Shown: piece after piece, positions 33,109 through 44,932 of the stretch
Numbering within the stretch: position 1 is the first letter of the stretch
Layout: each line of letters starts with the position of its first letter
DNA from: Crocodylus rhombifer
Lineage: Eukaryota; Chordata; Crocodylia; Crocodylidae
Direction of reading: 5' to 3'
Length of the DNA stretch: 64,000 bases
Assembly: GCA_038503035.1 (NCBI GenBank)
Contig: JAVSML010000032.1
Coordinates: 1-64,000, forward strand
Translations under genes and position numbers: made by a program
Notes under the pieces: generated by a model
Databases searched by the model: none
Seen by the model: only the letters and a program-made list of their open reading frames with translations
What the model was told of the DNA's origin: nothing

Positions 33109-35905
33109 TCATAGGATCCCAGCAAGATAAGCATCCAATTTACTCTTGAAGGTGTTCAATGTAGGTGCTTGAACCACCTCCGCTGGCAGACTGTTCCAGA
33201 CCTTGGGGGCTCGGACAGTAAAGAAATTCTTCCTTATGTCCAGCCTGAAACAGTCTTGCAGGAGTTTGTGACCGTTTGACCTCGTCATCCCTTGGGGTGC
33301 TCTGGTGAACAAACATTCCCCCAGATCCTGGTGGTCACCCCTGATAAACTTATAAGTGGCCATCAGATCACCCCTGAGCCTGCGCTTTTCCAGGCTAAAG
33401 AGTCCCATGTCTCTCAGCCTATCATCGTAAGATCCGTTTTCCTGACCTCTGATCATGCGCGTGGCTCTTCTCTGGACTCTCTCAAGCTTCTCCACATCCT
33501 TTTTGAATTGTGGAGCCCAAAACTGGACACAGTACTCCAGCTGCAGCCTCACCATGGCCGAGTACAAGGGGAGAATGACGTCCCGGGATTTGCTCGAGAA
33601 GCATCTATGGATGCAAGCCAGCGTTTTGGTCGCTTTATTAGCCGCAGCATCGCATTGCAGGCTCATGTTCATCTTGTGGTCAATGATGACCCCCCAAGTC
33701 TCTTTCTTCTGTAGTGCTAACCAATGTAGCACTGCCGAGCCTATAAGGAAGCTGCAGGTTTTTCCTCCCAAGGTGGAGAACCTTGCATTTTTCGGTGTTA
33801 AACACCATCAGGTTCTCGTCTGCCCATTTGCTGAGCTTGTCCAGGTCAGCCTGGATCACCCGCCTATCTTCTGGCGTGGATGCTTTGCCCCAAAGTTTGG
33901 TGTCATCGGTGAACTTGGCCAGTCCACTCCCAACTCCAATGTCCACATCATTAATGAAGGTGTTGAACAGTATGGGTCCCAGGACAGAGCCTTGCGGGAC
34001 CCCACTGGTCACAGGGCACCACGATGAGTGACTGACATCGATTACAACCCTCTGGGTCCGACCACGGAGCCAATTTCCCAGCCAGCGGATCATGGTGGAG
34101 CCAAGGCCACAACTGGCCAGTTTGGCCAAGAGGTGATCATGGGATACCAGATCAAAAGCTTTTTTGAAGTCAAGATATATGACATCAATGTCTTCTCCCT
34201 CGTCCAGGTGATAGGTCACCTGGTCATAGAAGGAAATGAGATTGGTCAAACAAGACCTACCCGCAACAAACCCGTGCTGGCTGTCCCTTAGAATGTTAGC
34301 CTGGGCCAGTCCCTCAAGGATGGCCTCCTTAATAAACTTTTCTAAGATCTTCCCCAGGATAGAAGTCAGGCTAATGGGCCTGTAGTTAGCTGGATCCACT
34401 CTCCTCCCTTTCTTGAAGATCGGCACCACATTGGCCTTCTTCCAGTCTTCGGGCACTACACCAGAGCACCAGGAGTTTTCAGAGATCCGTGCCAGAGGCT
34501 GGGCTATGATGCTTGCCAGCTCCTTGAGTACCCTGGGGTGCAGATTGTCAGGGCCGGCTGACTTGAAGGTATCCAGCGTCTCAAGATGTTCCTTCACGAG
34601 GTCAGCATTTATGGAGGGTAGGGGATCCCCATCACCCGGATCTCCCTGACCCATAGCAGGCATGGGCATCCCGTGTGACTGATGAAAGACTGACGCAAAG
34701 TACCTGTTTAATTGGTTGGCTTTTTCCTGGGCGTCAGTTGTCAGTTGCCCCATCTGGTTTAGCAGGGGTCCAACTTTGCCCTTGCTTTTCCTCCGGCTCC
34801 CCACATATCTGAAAAAGGACTTTTTGTTGTCCTTGATGCTTGAAGCTAGTTGGAGTTCAGTTGCAGCCTTGGCTTTCCTGGTTTGCTCCCTGCAGGACCG
34901 GACCAGTGCAGAATAATTCTCCTTGGAGGTGAATCCCATCCTCCATCCTTTGTAGGCTTTCCTTTTTAGCCGCAGGAGGTCCGCTAGGTCCCTGGAGAGC
35001 CAGGAGGGCTGCTGTGCCTTCTTGCTGCCTTTCCTCCGTGTTGGAATAGATTTAGCTTGTGCATTGAGGATCGCTTCCTTGAGAAGCAACCACTCTTCTC
35101 GAACTCCCATCTCCCTGGGGTCATGGTCCCTGAGGGCCTGACCAACAAGCCTCTTGAGCTTGTCAAGGTCGGCTTTTCTGATGTCAAGTACTTCTGTGTT
35201 GCTGACTGACTTGCCAGCTTTACAGCAGATGGTGAAGGTGATCAGCTCATGGTCGCTGTCACCCAGCTTCCCATCAATCACTAGGTCGCCGATTAGGTCG
35301 TCCCCCATAGCCAGTACCAGGTCGAGCAGCGCTTTGCCTCTCGTTGGCCCATAGACTTCTTGAGTCAGGTAGAGGTCATCCACGCACGAGAGAAAGCTTT
35401 GCAACAGCTCGGATTTTGCTGAGTGATCTTCCCACGAGATGTCCGGGTAATTGAAGTCACCCATGACAACCAAGGTCCTGGAGCAAGCGGCCTCAGTCAG
35501 TTCCCGGGCGAACTCCTGGTCAAGCTCAGGACTTTGAGTGGGAGGTCTGTAGTAGACTCCCACCGTTCTGTCCCCTGTGCCGTATTCCCCATGAATTTTT
35601 ACCCAGAGGGTCTCTAGCTGTCCATGCTGGTCGCCAACATCAGCTTGCAGGGACATGTAGCTTTCCTTCACATAGAGAGCTACACCCCCTCCCCTTTTGT
35701 CAACACGATCCCTCCTGTACAGGGTATAGCCCTCTATACCCGTGGTCCAGTCATGGGTGGAGTCCCACCAGGTCTCCGTTATCCCAATGACGTCATAATT
35801 CTTTGCACTGAGCAGGAGGATGAGCTCCTCCTGCTTGTTGCCCAGGCTCCTGGCATTAGTGTACAGGCAGGCAAGTGTCCCCTTGGGGGCTCTTGCCTTG
35901 CCCAC
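33109..35905 (-). pseudogene. CR1 ORF2 (APE endonuclease-reverse transcriptase), single frameshift
   Basis: The first frame gives 741 codons from an ATG at 35905; a second frame carries the C-terminal ~195 residues to a stop at 33109. APE endonuclease motifs are complete: TNARSL (residues 16-21), ITET (Glu44), VVMGDFNY (Asp150, Asn152), SDH (Asp218, His219). RT follows: PIFKKG (~495-500), NYRPISL (~507-513), DSQHGFVAGRSC (~541-552), YLDFKKAFD (Asp579), SGVPQGSVLGP (~634-644), and FTDD (Asp667, Asp668) where CR1 usually has FADD. The break is a run of six C at 33690-33695; the related copy at 23.3 kb has five. The C-terminal part (IIDHKMNMSLQ ... FWAPQFKKD ... VRAPKVWNSLP) is otherwise open. 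The protein would nick and reverse-transcribe at the insertion site in the nucleus. Inactive as read. Confidence 0.97.
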
Positions 35906-36026
35906 AGATTGTGCCAGGGCTAGGGCAGGGGTGGGCTCCCTTAAGTGCCTTGGTCTGCTGGCTTTGCAAGGGTTGCTCGGTGGGCCAGCAGTGGCAGTAA
36001 TCCCCCCATCCCCCAGCGGGCTTAGT

Positions 36027-36347
36027 TTAAAGCCCGGTGGAGCAGGTCAGCCAGCCTGGCTGAGAAGAGCCTCCTCCTCGGGGAGAGAGGTGGAGGCCAT
36101 CTCTTCCCAGCAGCTCGCTGCCTCTCTCGCCAAAGAGCGGGCTGTGGTCATGGAAGCCAAAGCCTTCCCGATAACACCAGCACCACAGTCTTTGGTTCAC
36201 TGCGTGGATCCTCCTCTCCCTCCTCAGCCCATAGCCCGAGACTGGGAGGATCGACGAAAACACCACCTGAGCTCCCAGACCCCTAAGCCCCGCTCCCAAA
36301 TCCCTGTAGCGCCTCATGACCTGGCTGGGGGTAAACAGCAAAGCCAT
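36027..36347 (-). pseudogene. CR1 ORF1 C-terminal fragment (SGNH-esterase type)
   Basis: A 106-codon open frame lies just upstream of ORF2 in the element, 120 bp before the ORF2 start. Visible features are a hydrophobic strand VVFSSILPVSG (residues 28-38), then INxxLxxWC-like NQRLWCWCYREGFGFHDH (51-68), then LLGRDGLHLSPRG (79-91). The last motif carries the Asp-x-x-His pair (Asp83, His86) typical of the final block of SGNH hydrolases, the esterase domain described in CR1-group ORF1 proteins. The nucleophile Ser block would lie upstream and is lost to 5' truncation. The ATG at 36347 is therefore not the original start. Function in LINEs is uncertain; RNA or lipid association has been suggested for the family. 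Confidence 0.75.
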
Positions 36348-36351
36348 ATTA

Positions 36352-39300
36352 CAAGAAACATGACAGGAACCAAACTCACCTGCATGGAATACTAGTGTGT
36401 GGGTAGAAACAAGTCTAACCTTAGATTTATATCAGGGAGGATATTATTACAGATGGGATTAGCCCCTATTTCAATGTTGGGTTGGCTAATGCTTCATTTA
36501 ATCATACACAAACCCCAGAATCATGGGAGCTTTGGATCAATTTTGGATAAGCATGCAAACCCTACATAGTATCCATGCAATGTGCGTCTACAGAAATGGG
36601 CTGGAAATCTTCCAGCAGCAGATTTTCTTTCATTTATGGAGGTATTTCAGGGGGTTTTTTGTTGCCAGCACAGGGAAGTACAATCACAATAACAATTCCA
36701 CCCCCCATCAAATGAAAAAGGGTTTTAGAGCTGGTTCAACCCTTGGGGAAATTTCAGTTTAAGTTTGTTTTGTGCTTTCAATGAAGGCTTGGGTTTGGTG
36801 AGTGTTGAGATGCTGTTTCTTATAGTATCCAACCTGTATGTTTTCCATGCATTGCTCTCCTGTACCTGTCATTTTAGGATAGCATTCCATACTGGTATAT
36901 TCCTCATTTAATTATAAATTATGTGATTATTTTAATTATAAGTATATTCTATTTTAATTATAATACACCTATTTTAATTAAACTTATAAATAATCAACAT
37001 TCTTTGAAGTCTTTTTTTATCCTGTAGTTGAAAACTGAAGTGAACAAGAAGCGGAAAATGCATGGCTGTGGTATGTTTAGTGCAGATATTGGTTATGTTT
37101 TCTTCTACAAATGCAAAGTGAACATTGAATTCTTAGGCTTTATGACTTATTGAAAGAAGGAGAGAAAGGGAGGAAATGGAGTTTCTCAAACACAGGGCAG
37201 TGAGCATGGCTGCCCCTGTTGTAGGCAACAGGGGCCACATTCATTGCTATCCTGGCACATAAGGCAAATACTAGTGTTCTTCCCTTCCATGTTCAGCATC
37301 ATCTGTGGAGCAAGCCTCTGGTGTCATCCCCACAGAAGAAGCCTCTGGCACAGGTAACATTTAAGGGAGGGCAGAAAACATCAAAAGGCAAAGCTGGAGC
37401 AGTTGAGGGCATCAGCAATCTCCCACAGCCAGAAGGGAACGTGGGGTTTGGACAGTGAGAGTTTCCTAGCCCAGCAGTCCTGGAAATCAGAGGCACAGAC
37501 CACTCCATCTTATATAAGCCTTAGCAACAGAGCAGGGCAGAGTTCCTTGAAGAGGCTCTGCATTTAAAGACTCAGCACCTGGAAAATAAAGTGGTATCTC
37601 TTTTTCTGTTCCCAAGCTACAGACTTTCACAGGAATTCAAAACAACTGGGATCCCATGCTCTCTGATATCTCTAGCTGTTCCTGAGCATGCCTCACTCAA
37701 CCCACTCACACATGCCAGCTCCAGATTCAGGAGCTGTCAAGCACACCAGGTATGGAGGGCTTGAGAGCAGGTGCAGAAGAATACCCTGCAGCATCTTCAT
37801 GGGGGTATTTTTGCATCCACAGCCTGGGTACCAGAGCAGGTGAGCAGGGTGTGCTGGAGTACAGCCTGGCTGGGACATGATGCTGCTGCAATGTAAGATT
37901 GCCCTTCATTCAGTCATTTTCTCACTCTCCAACTTCCACAAAGATTATTTCAGTATAATCTTTTGGGCACAATATTCTCTCTAGCCTATCGATTCCTGGT
38001 AAGCTTCTGACTAGCCCACTAAAAATATTTTTCTGCCTCCTTAGTGTTCCTTACTAAGAGCAAACGAGTTAGCTCCCACCCTGTGGGCCACCCTGTGGCC
38101 TCCAGTTGTTGTGTGCATCTGTTTGAGCTAGTAAGCACACCTTGTCCCTCCCTGTGAGCAAGCACTCTGGATCTCCAGATCTGGATTATCTTGCTTTCTG
38201 TGAATTGTAGGAAATATTTATCAAATCGAATAATAAAACAGAAAGCAAACTTTCCACCAGCAGCCCTTGGCAGCCTAAGCTCCATCAGCCTGGTGTTTCT
38301 AGATTGTCCCTGTAGAGCTACATACACCATTGTCTCTAACTTCCCTCCTCTGCTTTCCCAATTCTCTTTGAGTACACCTGGGATAAGGCAAAACCAAAGG
38401 AAGGAGCATATGTATCCTTCACTTCTTGTGACCTGTGAAGAACACAGAACTGGGTAATAATGTTGCATTTTCCTCTTGGCAGAGAAAGGAAGTCTGCAAG
38501 CCATCCGTGGTGTCACAATGTCTCTCAGTACAAAGCCCAGCCCCTCTTGATTCATGACCTTCCATACCCTGTCAAAAGAGTTGCAGGTCACTGAAACAAC
38601 AGTAAAAATGTTATCAGGGCATGCTTTCTTCTTTGTAGGTCATCAGGATAGGGTTTGACTGGGGATTTTTAAGTCAGTTCAGTGCTTGTGAGCAATACCA
38701 GGATGACAGCTCTTGCGGGCCAACCAACTCTCACCACAGAGCAAATACAGCACTGCTGGAAGCCATGCAAGCCTCATCACAACCCTGCCTCAGACCTGGA
38801 AGGACATATGTGAAAGTGAAAAGGTAGTTCATTCTCTGCCTCTGTAACAAGCTATTACAAAAGAAGTAATCAGTTCCATCTATAATGGTAGTTGCAAGTT
38901 GAGCTTCTCTCCAGTACGAACCAGCTGAAACATTACCTCAAATACAACCAAACAGGGCTCAATAGTTAATGATTTTTGTTTACTGGTGAACTTGGCTAGA
39001 TATGATGCCCATACTCACAGAAGCTCTAGAAAGAAAGGCTCTGTACTTCATTACCAACCTGCTGAGCATCAGTCCTTCTAATAGTATGGCTTTACTTTCA
39101 GAATATTCCTTTACTGTGGCATACCTCCCTGCCTACATAGCAGGAGCTGCATAATGTCTGAGAAGTCATGCTAGAAGAGCTTATGTAGACATCAAGCCTA
39201 GAGTCTTGTGAAAAATGTATTTCTGATCTAAACCAGTTATTATAGAGGCATGTAAACTTTTATAGGGAGGGATGGTGATAGGAATTCTGAGAAGACTTGG

Positions 39301-40060
39301 ATACTTCCTTGTTTTATCTGAACCTATGTTCACCAGTTGACTACCTATTCATATCGCTGCAGTGTTCTTATCAGATGAGCAAGCTCAAACATGCTTGAGA
39401 GTTACATTGCATCTCAGTTAACATTACCAGCTTTTATGGTATGTTTATCTGCTCCAACACCACCTACATGATTCACCAATCCATTGTTTTACTTCCGTTT
39501 GGGGATGGGGGTAGAGCTCTGTTTGAATTACAGCTTAAAAGATTTACTCCTACCTACTGGTTATTTCCTAAACAAAGCCTTTCCTAGTAATAAATGGAAG
39601 AATCTGTAGAAGTGCTTAGGAAGCACATGTCTCTGGCTGGCTGTTTTTAGGGTTTTAAAACACCCTTTATATGTGCGCGCACACACATACACACACAATA
39701 TATATATATACTCATCATACTGTTTTTGTATATTATGGACTGGATTGTACTGGTGCAGTGTAGAAATACCAAGCTAGCTCAGATGGCAGAAGAAGTCTGG
39801 CAATGTGAACGCAATACTCCATGCAAGCTGATTTACCTTGCTTCTCAGGCTGCTTATGGTGCCTAAGCCTGCTCACACAGGGCACAGACAGAAGTGACAA
39901 TTTTCATCTAGCCACATAAAGCAGTCTATAGCCATGACCAAGCACAAGTGCACAGCTACAGACCACGTCAAAAATGGCCCATTGGGTGAAAATCTGAACC
40001 CTCATTGCACGAGGTTTCAGACGGAGATGTTTCAAAACAGAATGTCTTCTGTCACTTGTG
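36352..40060. other. Mostly unannotated sequence
   Basis: No gene was recognised. A run of attttaattata-type repeats occurs at about 36905-36990. A perfect 9-bp-arm hairpin (gcccctgtt / aacaggggc) is at 37212-37235. A ca/ta microsatellite is at 39672-39710. No LINE or DNA-element boundary was seen. Confidence 0.5.
39672..39710. repeat. (CA)n/(TA)n microsatellite
   Basis: The tract gtgcgcgcacacacatac is followed by acacacaatatatatatata, mixing alternating CA and TA dinucleotides with a short GC step capable of forming Z-DNA. Confidence 0.85.
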
Positions 40061-40084
40061 GCTGCACTGCCTGCCAGCCTCCGA

Positions 40085-40294
40085 GCTGTTTTCAGAATGG
40101 GAGGAGGGAAAGGGAAAAAAGGGAGCTTATTCTAGGGGTTCCCCAGCCACTGCTGAAGGGTGGAGTAAGTAAATTGGAGGCCCCACCTCAGGGAGGCTCC
40201 AATACACCTGCCTCCACCCTCCAGCCTGAGCTGGGGAACCCCTAGAATGAGCTCCCTGCGCTCTCTTTCCCCCACCCTCCATTCTGAAAACAGG
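40085..40294. repeat. ~210-bp palindrome (foldback element)
   Basis: The arms of about 100 bp are centred at about 40189. gctgttttcagaatggg (40085) faces ccattctgaaaacagg (40279). ctaggggttccccagc faces gctggggaacccctag exactly over 16 bp. attggaggc faces gctccaat around the centre. Mismatches are few, mainly in the purine-rich part. Weaker mirrored similarity may continue for ~50 bp on each side. It is non-coding. The structure fits a foldback or MITE-type element. Confidence 0.8.
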
Positions 40295-40299
40295 AACCC

Positions 40300-41130
40300 A
40301 TGGGGAAACCAGCTGCAGACTGCAGCCAGCACTTAGATTCCCCTCCTCCCTGGAACCAACAGTGAACTTCTGTTTGGTCTCAGGGATCACTGTAATTCAG
40401 AACGCTTCCTGCAAAGCTGTCTCAGTGACAGTGGGGAGCTACACTTCTGTCTGCACCCTTTGAACCCACTTAGGTATCTCCACACTGTGCCACAGTGTGC
40501 AGCATACACAGACCCGAAAAAGCACTTCCCCTTGCTGATGGTCAACCCACATATCTGAACACTTTCCAAGCTGCCAAACAATTAAGGAACAGCTCTGTGA
40601 AGACTGCTTTGGCCCACTGTTTGACACACCTGTGCCCCATATGTCCCACTATGAAGGACTAGAAGGGACAGTTTATAATGGCTTATCTAGCATTGGTCTC
40701 TTCTTTCTGTTCTATACCTACCTCTGTCTTGAGTACTGCTACACAGGGAAACAGGTGGAGATAAGTTTGGGCCCACAGCCCCTATACAGCTACCCAAACC
40801 ATGCCCACCCTTCTGCAGTGGATCCAAACAGCCTGTATTACCAGCCAATCCTTTGTAACTGTTAGAGCAGGGAAAGGATTTCCCTCCACAATGAAGTTTA
40901 AAAAACAACTGTCCTGGCAGAGTGACTCAGTGGAAAGTGGCTATGAGCTATGACCTGGGGTTCCCAGATCTATTCTCAAGTGTTCCAGAGGATTAGGAGA
41001 ACTAGTGAGAATATTATGTAGAGAGCAGAGGACTGAGAGTTTGGCAGATGAGTTGTTTGCCTAGTGAGTCACTTTCCAATAAGTGATGTGTAAATGCACT
41101 GGGTAAAGAATGAGAATCCAGATCATCATA
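40300..41130. other. Unannotated sequence
   Basis: No coding or repeat family was recognised between the palindrome and the CR1 at 41.1 kb. Confidence 0.45.
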
Positions 41131-41134
41131 TGGT

Positions 41135-41833
41135 GTAAATCAATGCAGCCACACAAAAAGCAAATGTCATTTTTGGATGCATCAATAGAAGCAGTAGGTG
41201 CAAGACATAGGAGGTGATAGTGCCTCTTTACTCAGCACTAGTTAGGCCTCATCTGGAATACTGTGTGCAGTTCTGAGCTTCCCATTTTAAAAGGACATGG
41301 AGAAGTTAGGGAGCGTCCAGAAGTAGGTAACAAAGATAATCAAGAGCTTGGAGGGCAAGTCATTTGAGGCACTGCATGTTTACCACAGCCAAAGCTAGTG
41401 ACTTTGACTGGAGTGTACCAATGCTTCTGCTGGGACCAAAGCCGGAGGTTCCTGGATGTAAGGTCTTACCCCTCCGCTCAGGGTCAGACCAGTCACCTTA
41501 TTTGGAATCAGGAAAGAATTTTACCCATGGTCAGGCTGGTATGGACTGGAGGTTTTTGCCTTCCTCTGTAGCAAGGGACATGGCCCTCTACTGGGATCTC
41601 TTGAGCATATATTGACAATATTTCATAGAAGCTGGACATTTGCTGCCACGCTTTGCCTGTGGCAGGTTAGGTTGTTAGATCTGTGTTGTGTCAGGGTTGA
41701 TGGTAGTCTTGTGATGAATTTAGATTATGGGTTGTATAGGATGATTTTGTTAGGATGATCCTGCTTCAGGCAGGGGGCTGGACTACATGACCTCTGGAGG
41801 TCCCTCCCAACCCTACTTCTCAATGATTCTATT
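41135..41833 (+). mobile_element. CR1 LINE 3' fragment
   Basis: ORF2 C-terminal motifs are visible in broken frames (KANVIFGCINRS near 41157-41195, VPLYSALVRPHLEYCVQF near 41218-41275, FKRTW near 41288). The following ~60-70 codons appear deleted. The 3' UTR shares the same ordered blocks as segment 4 of the split LINE (ggagtgtaccaatgcttctg, ggaggttcctgg, gaattttacccatggtcagg). It ends ggaggtccctcccaaccctacttct...atgattct. It belongs to the same subfamily as the 23.8-31.1 kb LINE and is inactive. Confidence 0.9.
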
Positions 41834-41835
41834 CC

Positions 41836-43978
41836 CAGTAAGTTCTTGAAGCTATATTGATTTATACCTTCTGGACTTTCAGCTCTGGGCATCCAGGAGC
41901 ATAAACTGGAGGTTTCTTTACATTCACATTTTAGACTTTATTATCACAAATGGGAGAATAAATTAGTGTCCACTTACTGCCCTTCACAATCATCCTAATG
42001 CCCTGTGGACATCAGTAAGAGCTCCATGCTTAATCAAAGGCAAAACAGTTTAAGATTAGCATACAGCTGAATCCCCTTATTTTGTTTGCAGATTGATAGT
42101 ACTGCATAGATAATGAAAATAGGGCCAGGTAATCTAATTAAGGCAAAGAAAACTGACCAAAAAGTTCACTAAAATTCAAACTGATCATTTGGGGGAGGGA
42201 GGGGAGGGGGGAGGTTGTTTGTATTTTTTCTTTTTACCACTGAGAAGTTTGTTTATTACTTGGTTTCATTATTTTTGTCTGCTTCCTCACGTCCTGATTC
42301 CAGCAGGGACAGGAAATGGAAATATCAAAACCTCACAAGAAAAGCTATTCTCATGGGTCTGTACTTCCGACCTGGCCAGAACTAGGAAGCACTGGAATTC
42401 CTGTCCTCACGTGATTCCTGACCTGGTTTGTAGACCAAACAGATTCAGATAAAAAGACTTTGAATAGCTTATCTAACCCAACTGAAGCTTTGCCTATCAC
42501 TCTCTGAGTTGTAGTGACTCTCCACAGTGTCTCAAAGCCAGAAAGGTTCATATTTGCCATGTAGCCTTAACAGAGCCCTACCTGAGCTCTAATAACTGTT
42601 CTAAATTGCCAGTGAAAGAAACCTGGAATGAAATGAAAGGAAGCATACTTATTCTTTATTTTGATGGCAGCAATAAATTCCCCCAAGGCAATGCATCTTT
42701 CATTTAATACAAGCAGTACCAAGTGTGGCCTCCATAAAATGGATGTTTTATGAATGCAGCCTAACCATGAGCAATAGACTCCTTAATTATCATATAAAAA
42801 ATGAATGCATACAAAAAGAGTTACGGTAAGAAAGTAATCATTACTATCCATTAATGGTGGAAGGTAATATATCAGTTTCAGTTGACTAGTAGCTAAACCA
42901 GAACAAAGAGGCTTGCTTCTTCTGTGGACAGTCTTATGCTAAAAGAAAAATGTCATAAAGTTTCTTACTGTATTAAACCTCCTACCATATACAAGACAAA
43001 AGAAATGCTGCACACAGCATTGTGGTTTATCTTTAGTCTGGAACAGCCTTTTTGTCTTTGCATAATTCTGTTTCTATGCATAATATTTTTCTTTCTGGGA
43101 GAAGGTAACGGGTGTATGCAGGGAACTGTTTCCTCTAGGTCCTAGCGCACTTCCCATGTTAACCTCCTGTCAGCTGTGAAAATGCCATTTAAGCCATTAT
43201 TTCACCATGGGAAAGTGCAAGCAACTGTGTTCCCTTTTTTTTATTTGCTAATTTCTAGCTTTTCCTTTCTTTTTCTTTCTCTTCATTATAAACATATATC
43301 TTTCAAACACCAAAGTAGTTGACAGGACAAGTAAACTTAGATCTAACAGAACAAAAAATATAATTGGTGGGTTAGTTAGTAATGTTTTCTCCTTCTTCCT
43401 CTCTAGACCTAAAGAAGAGAGTTTTGTGTCTAAGAACTTCTCAGATATATCTCCCAACTATATAGTTGATCCAGAAGGTTATCACCAAAAAGACCTTGCT
43501 TCTTGGACCCTCTGGACATTGGCCTCACTCCATTATCTGTGCATCACCCCAAGCACCATGGAAGCACTTGAAAAGGGCTGGGGGCTGCAAATAAAAATAT
43601 TATTAATGTATTTGATAAAAGTTTGAAACCATTTTAGTAGGTTATGTGACCTCCTATTGAAAAAAATGTCAAGTTAAAAAGCACTTAAAGTCAAAGGTCC
43701 AAATTCTGACCTCAGCTGTATGTTGGTAGGAATCCTGAGTAAACGTACTGAATGCAGCAGAGTTCTTCTAATTCTAGTCTTATATTGACATTTCCTCATC
43801 ACCCATGCTTTTATCCATAGTACTTTATAAAACATTCTTGCTGTTTCAGCCAGGCAAGGAGCCTGCAAAAAAAGAAAAGAAACAATGGGTAATGGGAAAA
43901 CAGAGCCACCAAAAAATGGTGATCGAGATAAGCTGAAGAGCTGGGATAGGAGACTGGGACTTGCTGGAGACCCAGCTT
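41836..43978. other. Mostly unannotated sequence
   Basis: No gene was recognised. The only notable feature is the G-rich run at 42191-42214. Confidence 0.5.
42191..42214 (+). other. Predicted G-quadruplex motif
   Basis: Four runs of three or more G (5, 3, 4 and 6) are each separated by a single A and followed by another GG. Single-base loops make this a strong intramolecular G-quadruplex candidate. It is not located near any recognised promoter. Confidence 0.75.
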
Positions 43979-43980
43979 GG

Positions 43981-44125
43981 ATCATAGAATCATAGCAAGT
44001 AAGGGTTGGAAGGGACCTCAGGAGGTCATCTAGTCCAACCCTCTCCTTAAAGCAGGACAATCCCCAACTAGATCATCCCAGCCAAAGCTTTGTCTAGGTG
44101 GGTTTTGAAAATCTCCAAGGATCCC
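43981..44125 (-). mobile_element. CR1 LINE 3'-end fragment
   Basis: The 3' terminus is atcatagaatcatag at 43981. Reading upstream there is the ggaagggacctcaggaggtc block, tctagtccaaccc, 'agcaggacaatccccaac', and gggttttgaaaatctccaag near 44100-44121. This is the classic CR1 3' UTR. Only about 145 bp remain, a short 5'-truncated insertion of a subfamily different from the 22.7/33.0-kb copies. Confidence 0.9.
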
Positions 44126-44129
44126 CTCC

Positions 44130-44485
44130 CTTTTCCTGACTGCTCAGAATAGCTATGGAGTCCCCTGGGTGTTTTAGGTCCTAATATCTGAACATACAGC
44201 TCCTGTCTTGGGGTCTCTAGAGTCACATGCAGAGTTCAGACCCTCTGTCTTGGACTCACTCCTAGAATCTGAGACCACACAGTCCAATGGCTGAGCCCCT
44301 TGTCCAGTACTAACTCCTCAATGTCTCCCCATAAATTAAGTAGCTCCTTTCCTGGAATCCTCCTTTCCTAGAATGACATTAGGCTTCTTGTTTAGGGTTT
44401 AACTCTTCCAGAGCCATGCCAGAGTTATAAGCTGGCAGCTTACACAGAAATATATAGAGGCTTATCACAGATTTTCTGAGGACAG
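44130..44485. other. Unannotated sequence
   Basis: No gene or repeat was recognised between the short CR1 and the foldback element. Confidence 0.45.
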
Positions 44486-44932
44486 AGGACACTTGTACAC
44501 GTGACAGGGGTTTAGTCCTCAGGGGTTTTATTCTATGCCCCCTAAATTGAAATGGTGGGTTTTTAACTGGTGAGGGGCCTGATACTTTTTTTTTTTGTCT
44601 GTGCTGAAGCCTCCCCATGGCTGGGGGGGGCAAGCTGTTAGTAAGTTGAGCGGCCCGAGCTGCGGAGGACCTTGGTCCTTCCCTCTTCATGGGCAGTGCC
44701 CCTCAGAGCCACCCAGATTGGCTGCTAGTGGGCCAGGTGCTGCCTTAGCTCAGAGGCAGCACCCAGCCTGATCCAACTCTTCCCCAACCCCGAGCTGGGG
44801 CAGCACCCAGCCCACTAGCAGCGCACCTAGGCAGCCCTGGGGGGGGCACCACCACTGTGGATGGAAAGATCAGGGGCCCCCACAGTTCGGGCTGCTTAGC
44901 CCACCAACAGCTTGCTCTCCAGCTGCAGGAGA

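Larger units (their letters stand above)
33014..36350 (-). mobile_element. Near-complete CR1 LINE, 5'-truncated within ORF1
   Basis: On the minus strand the element runs from about 36350 to 33014. It contains the last ~100 codons of ORF1 (36347-36027), ORF2 (35905 to 33109, one frameshift), a short 3' UTR of about 95 bp with the ggaagggacctcgggagat block, and the terminal gatttcatag repeat at 33014-33033. At roughly 3.3 kb it is the longest and least decayed element in the window. The 5' truncation is the normal result of incomplete target-primed reverse transcription. Plus-strand open frames of up to ~190 codons inside it are antisense shadows. Confidence 0.97.

Noticed and set aside
33455..34027. 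190-codon open frame on the plus strand
   Set aside because: It is antisense to the CR1 ORF2; the minus-strand product is clearly the real ancient coding frame.
35820..36395. 191-codon open frame on the plus strand
   Set aside because: Antisense to CR1 ORF2 start and ORF1 tail; low-complexity composition and no domain.
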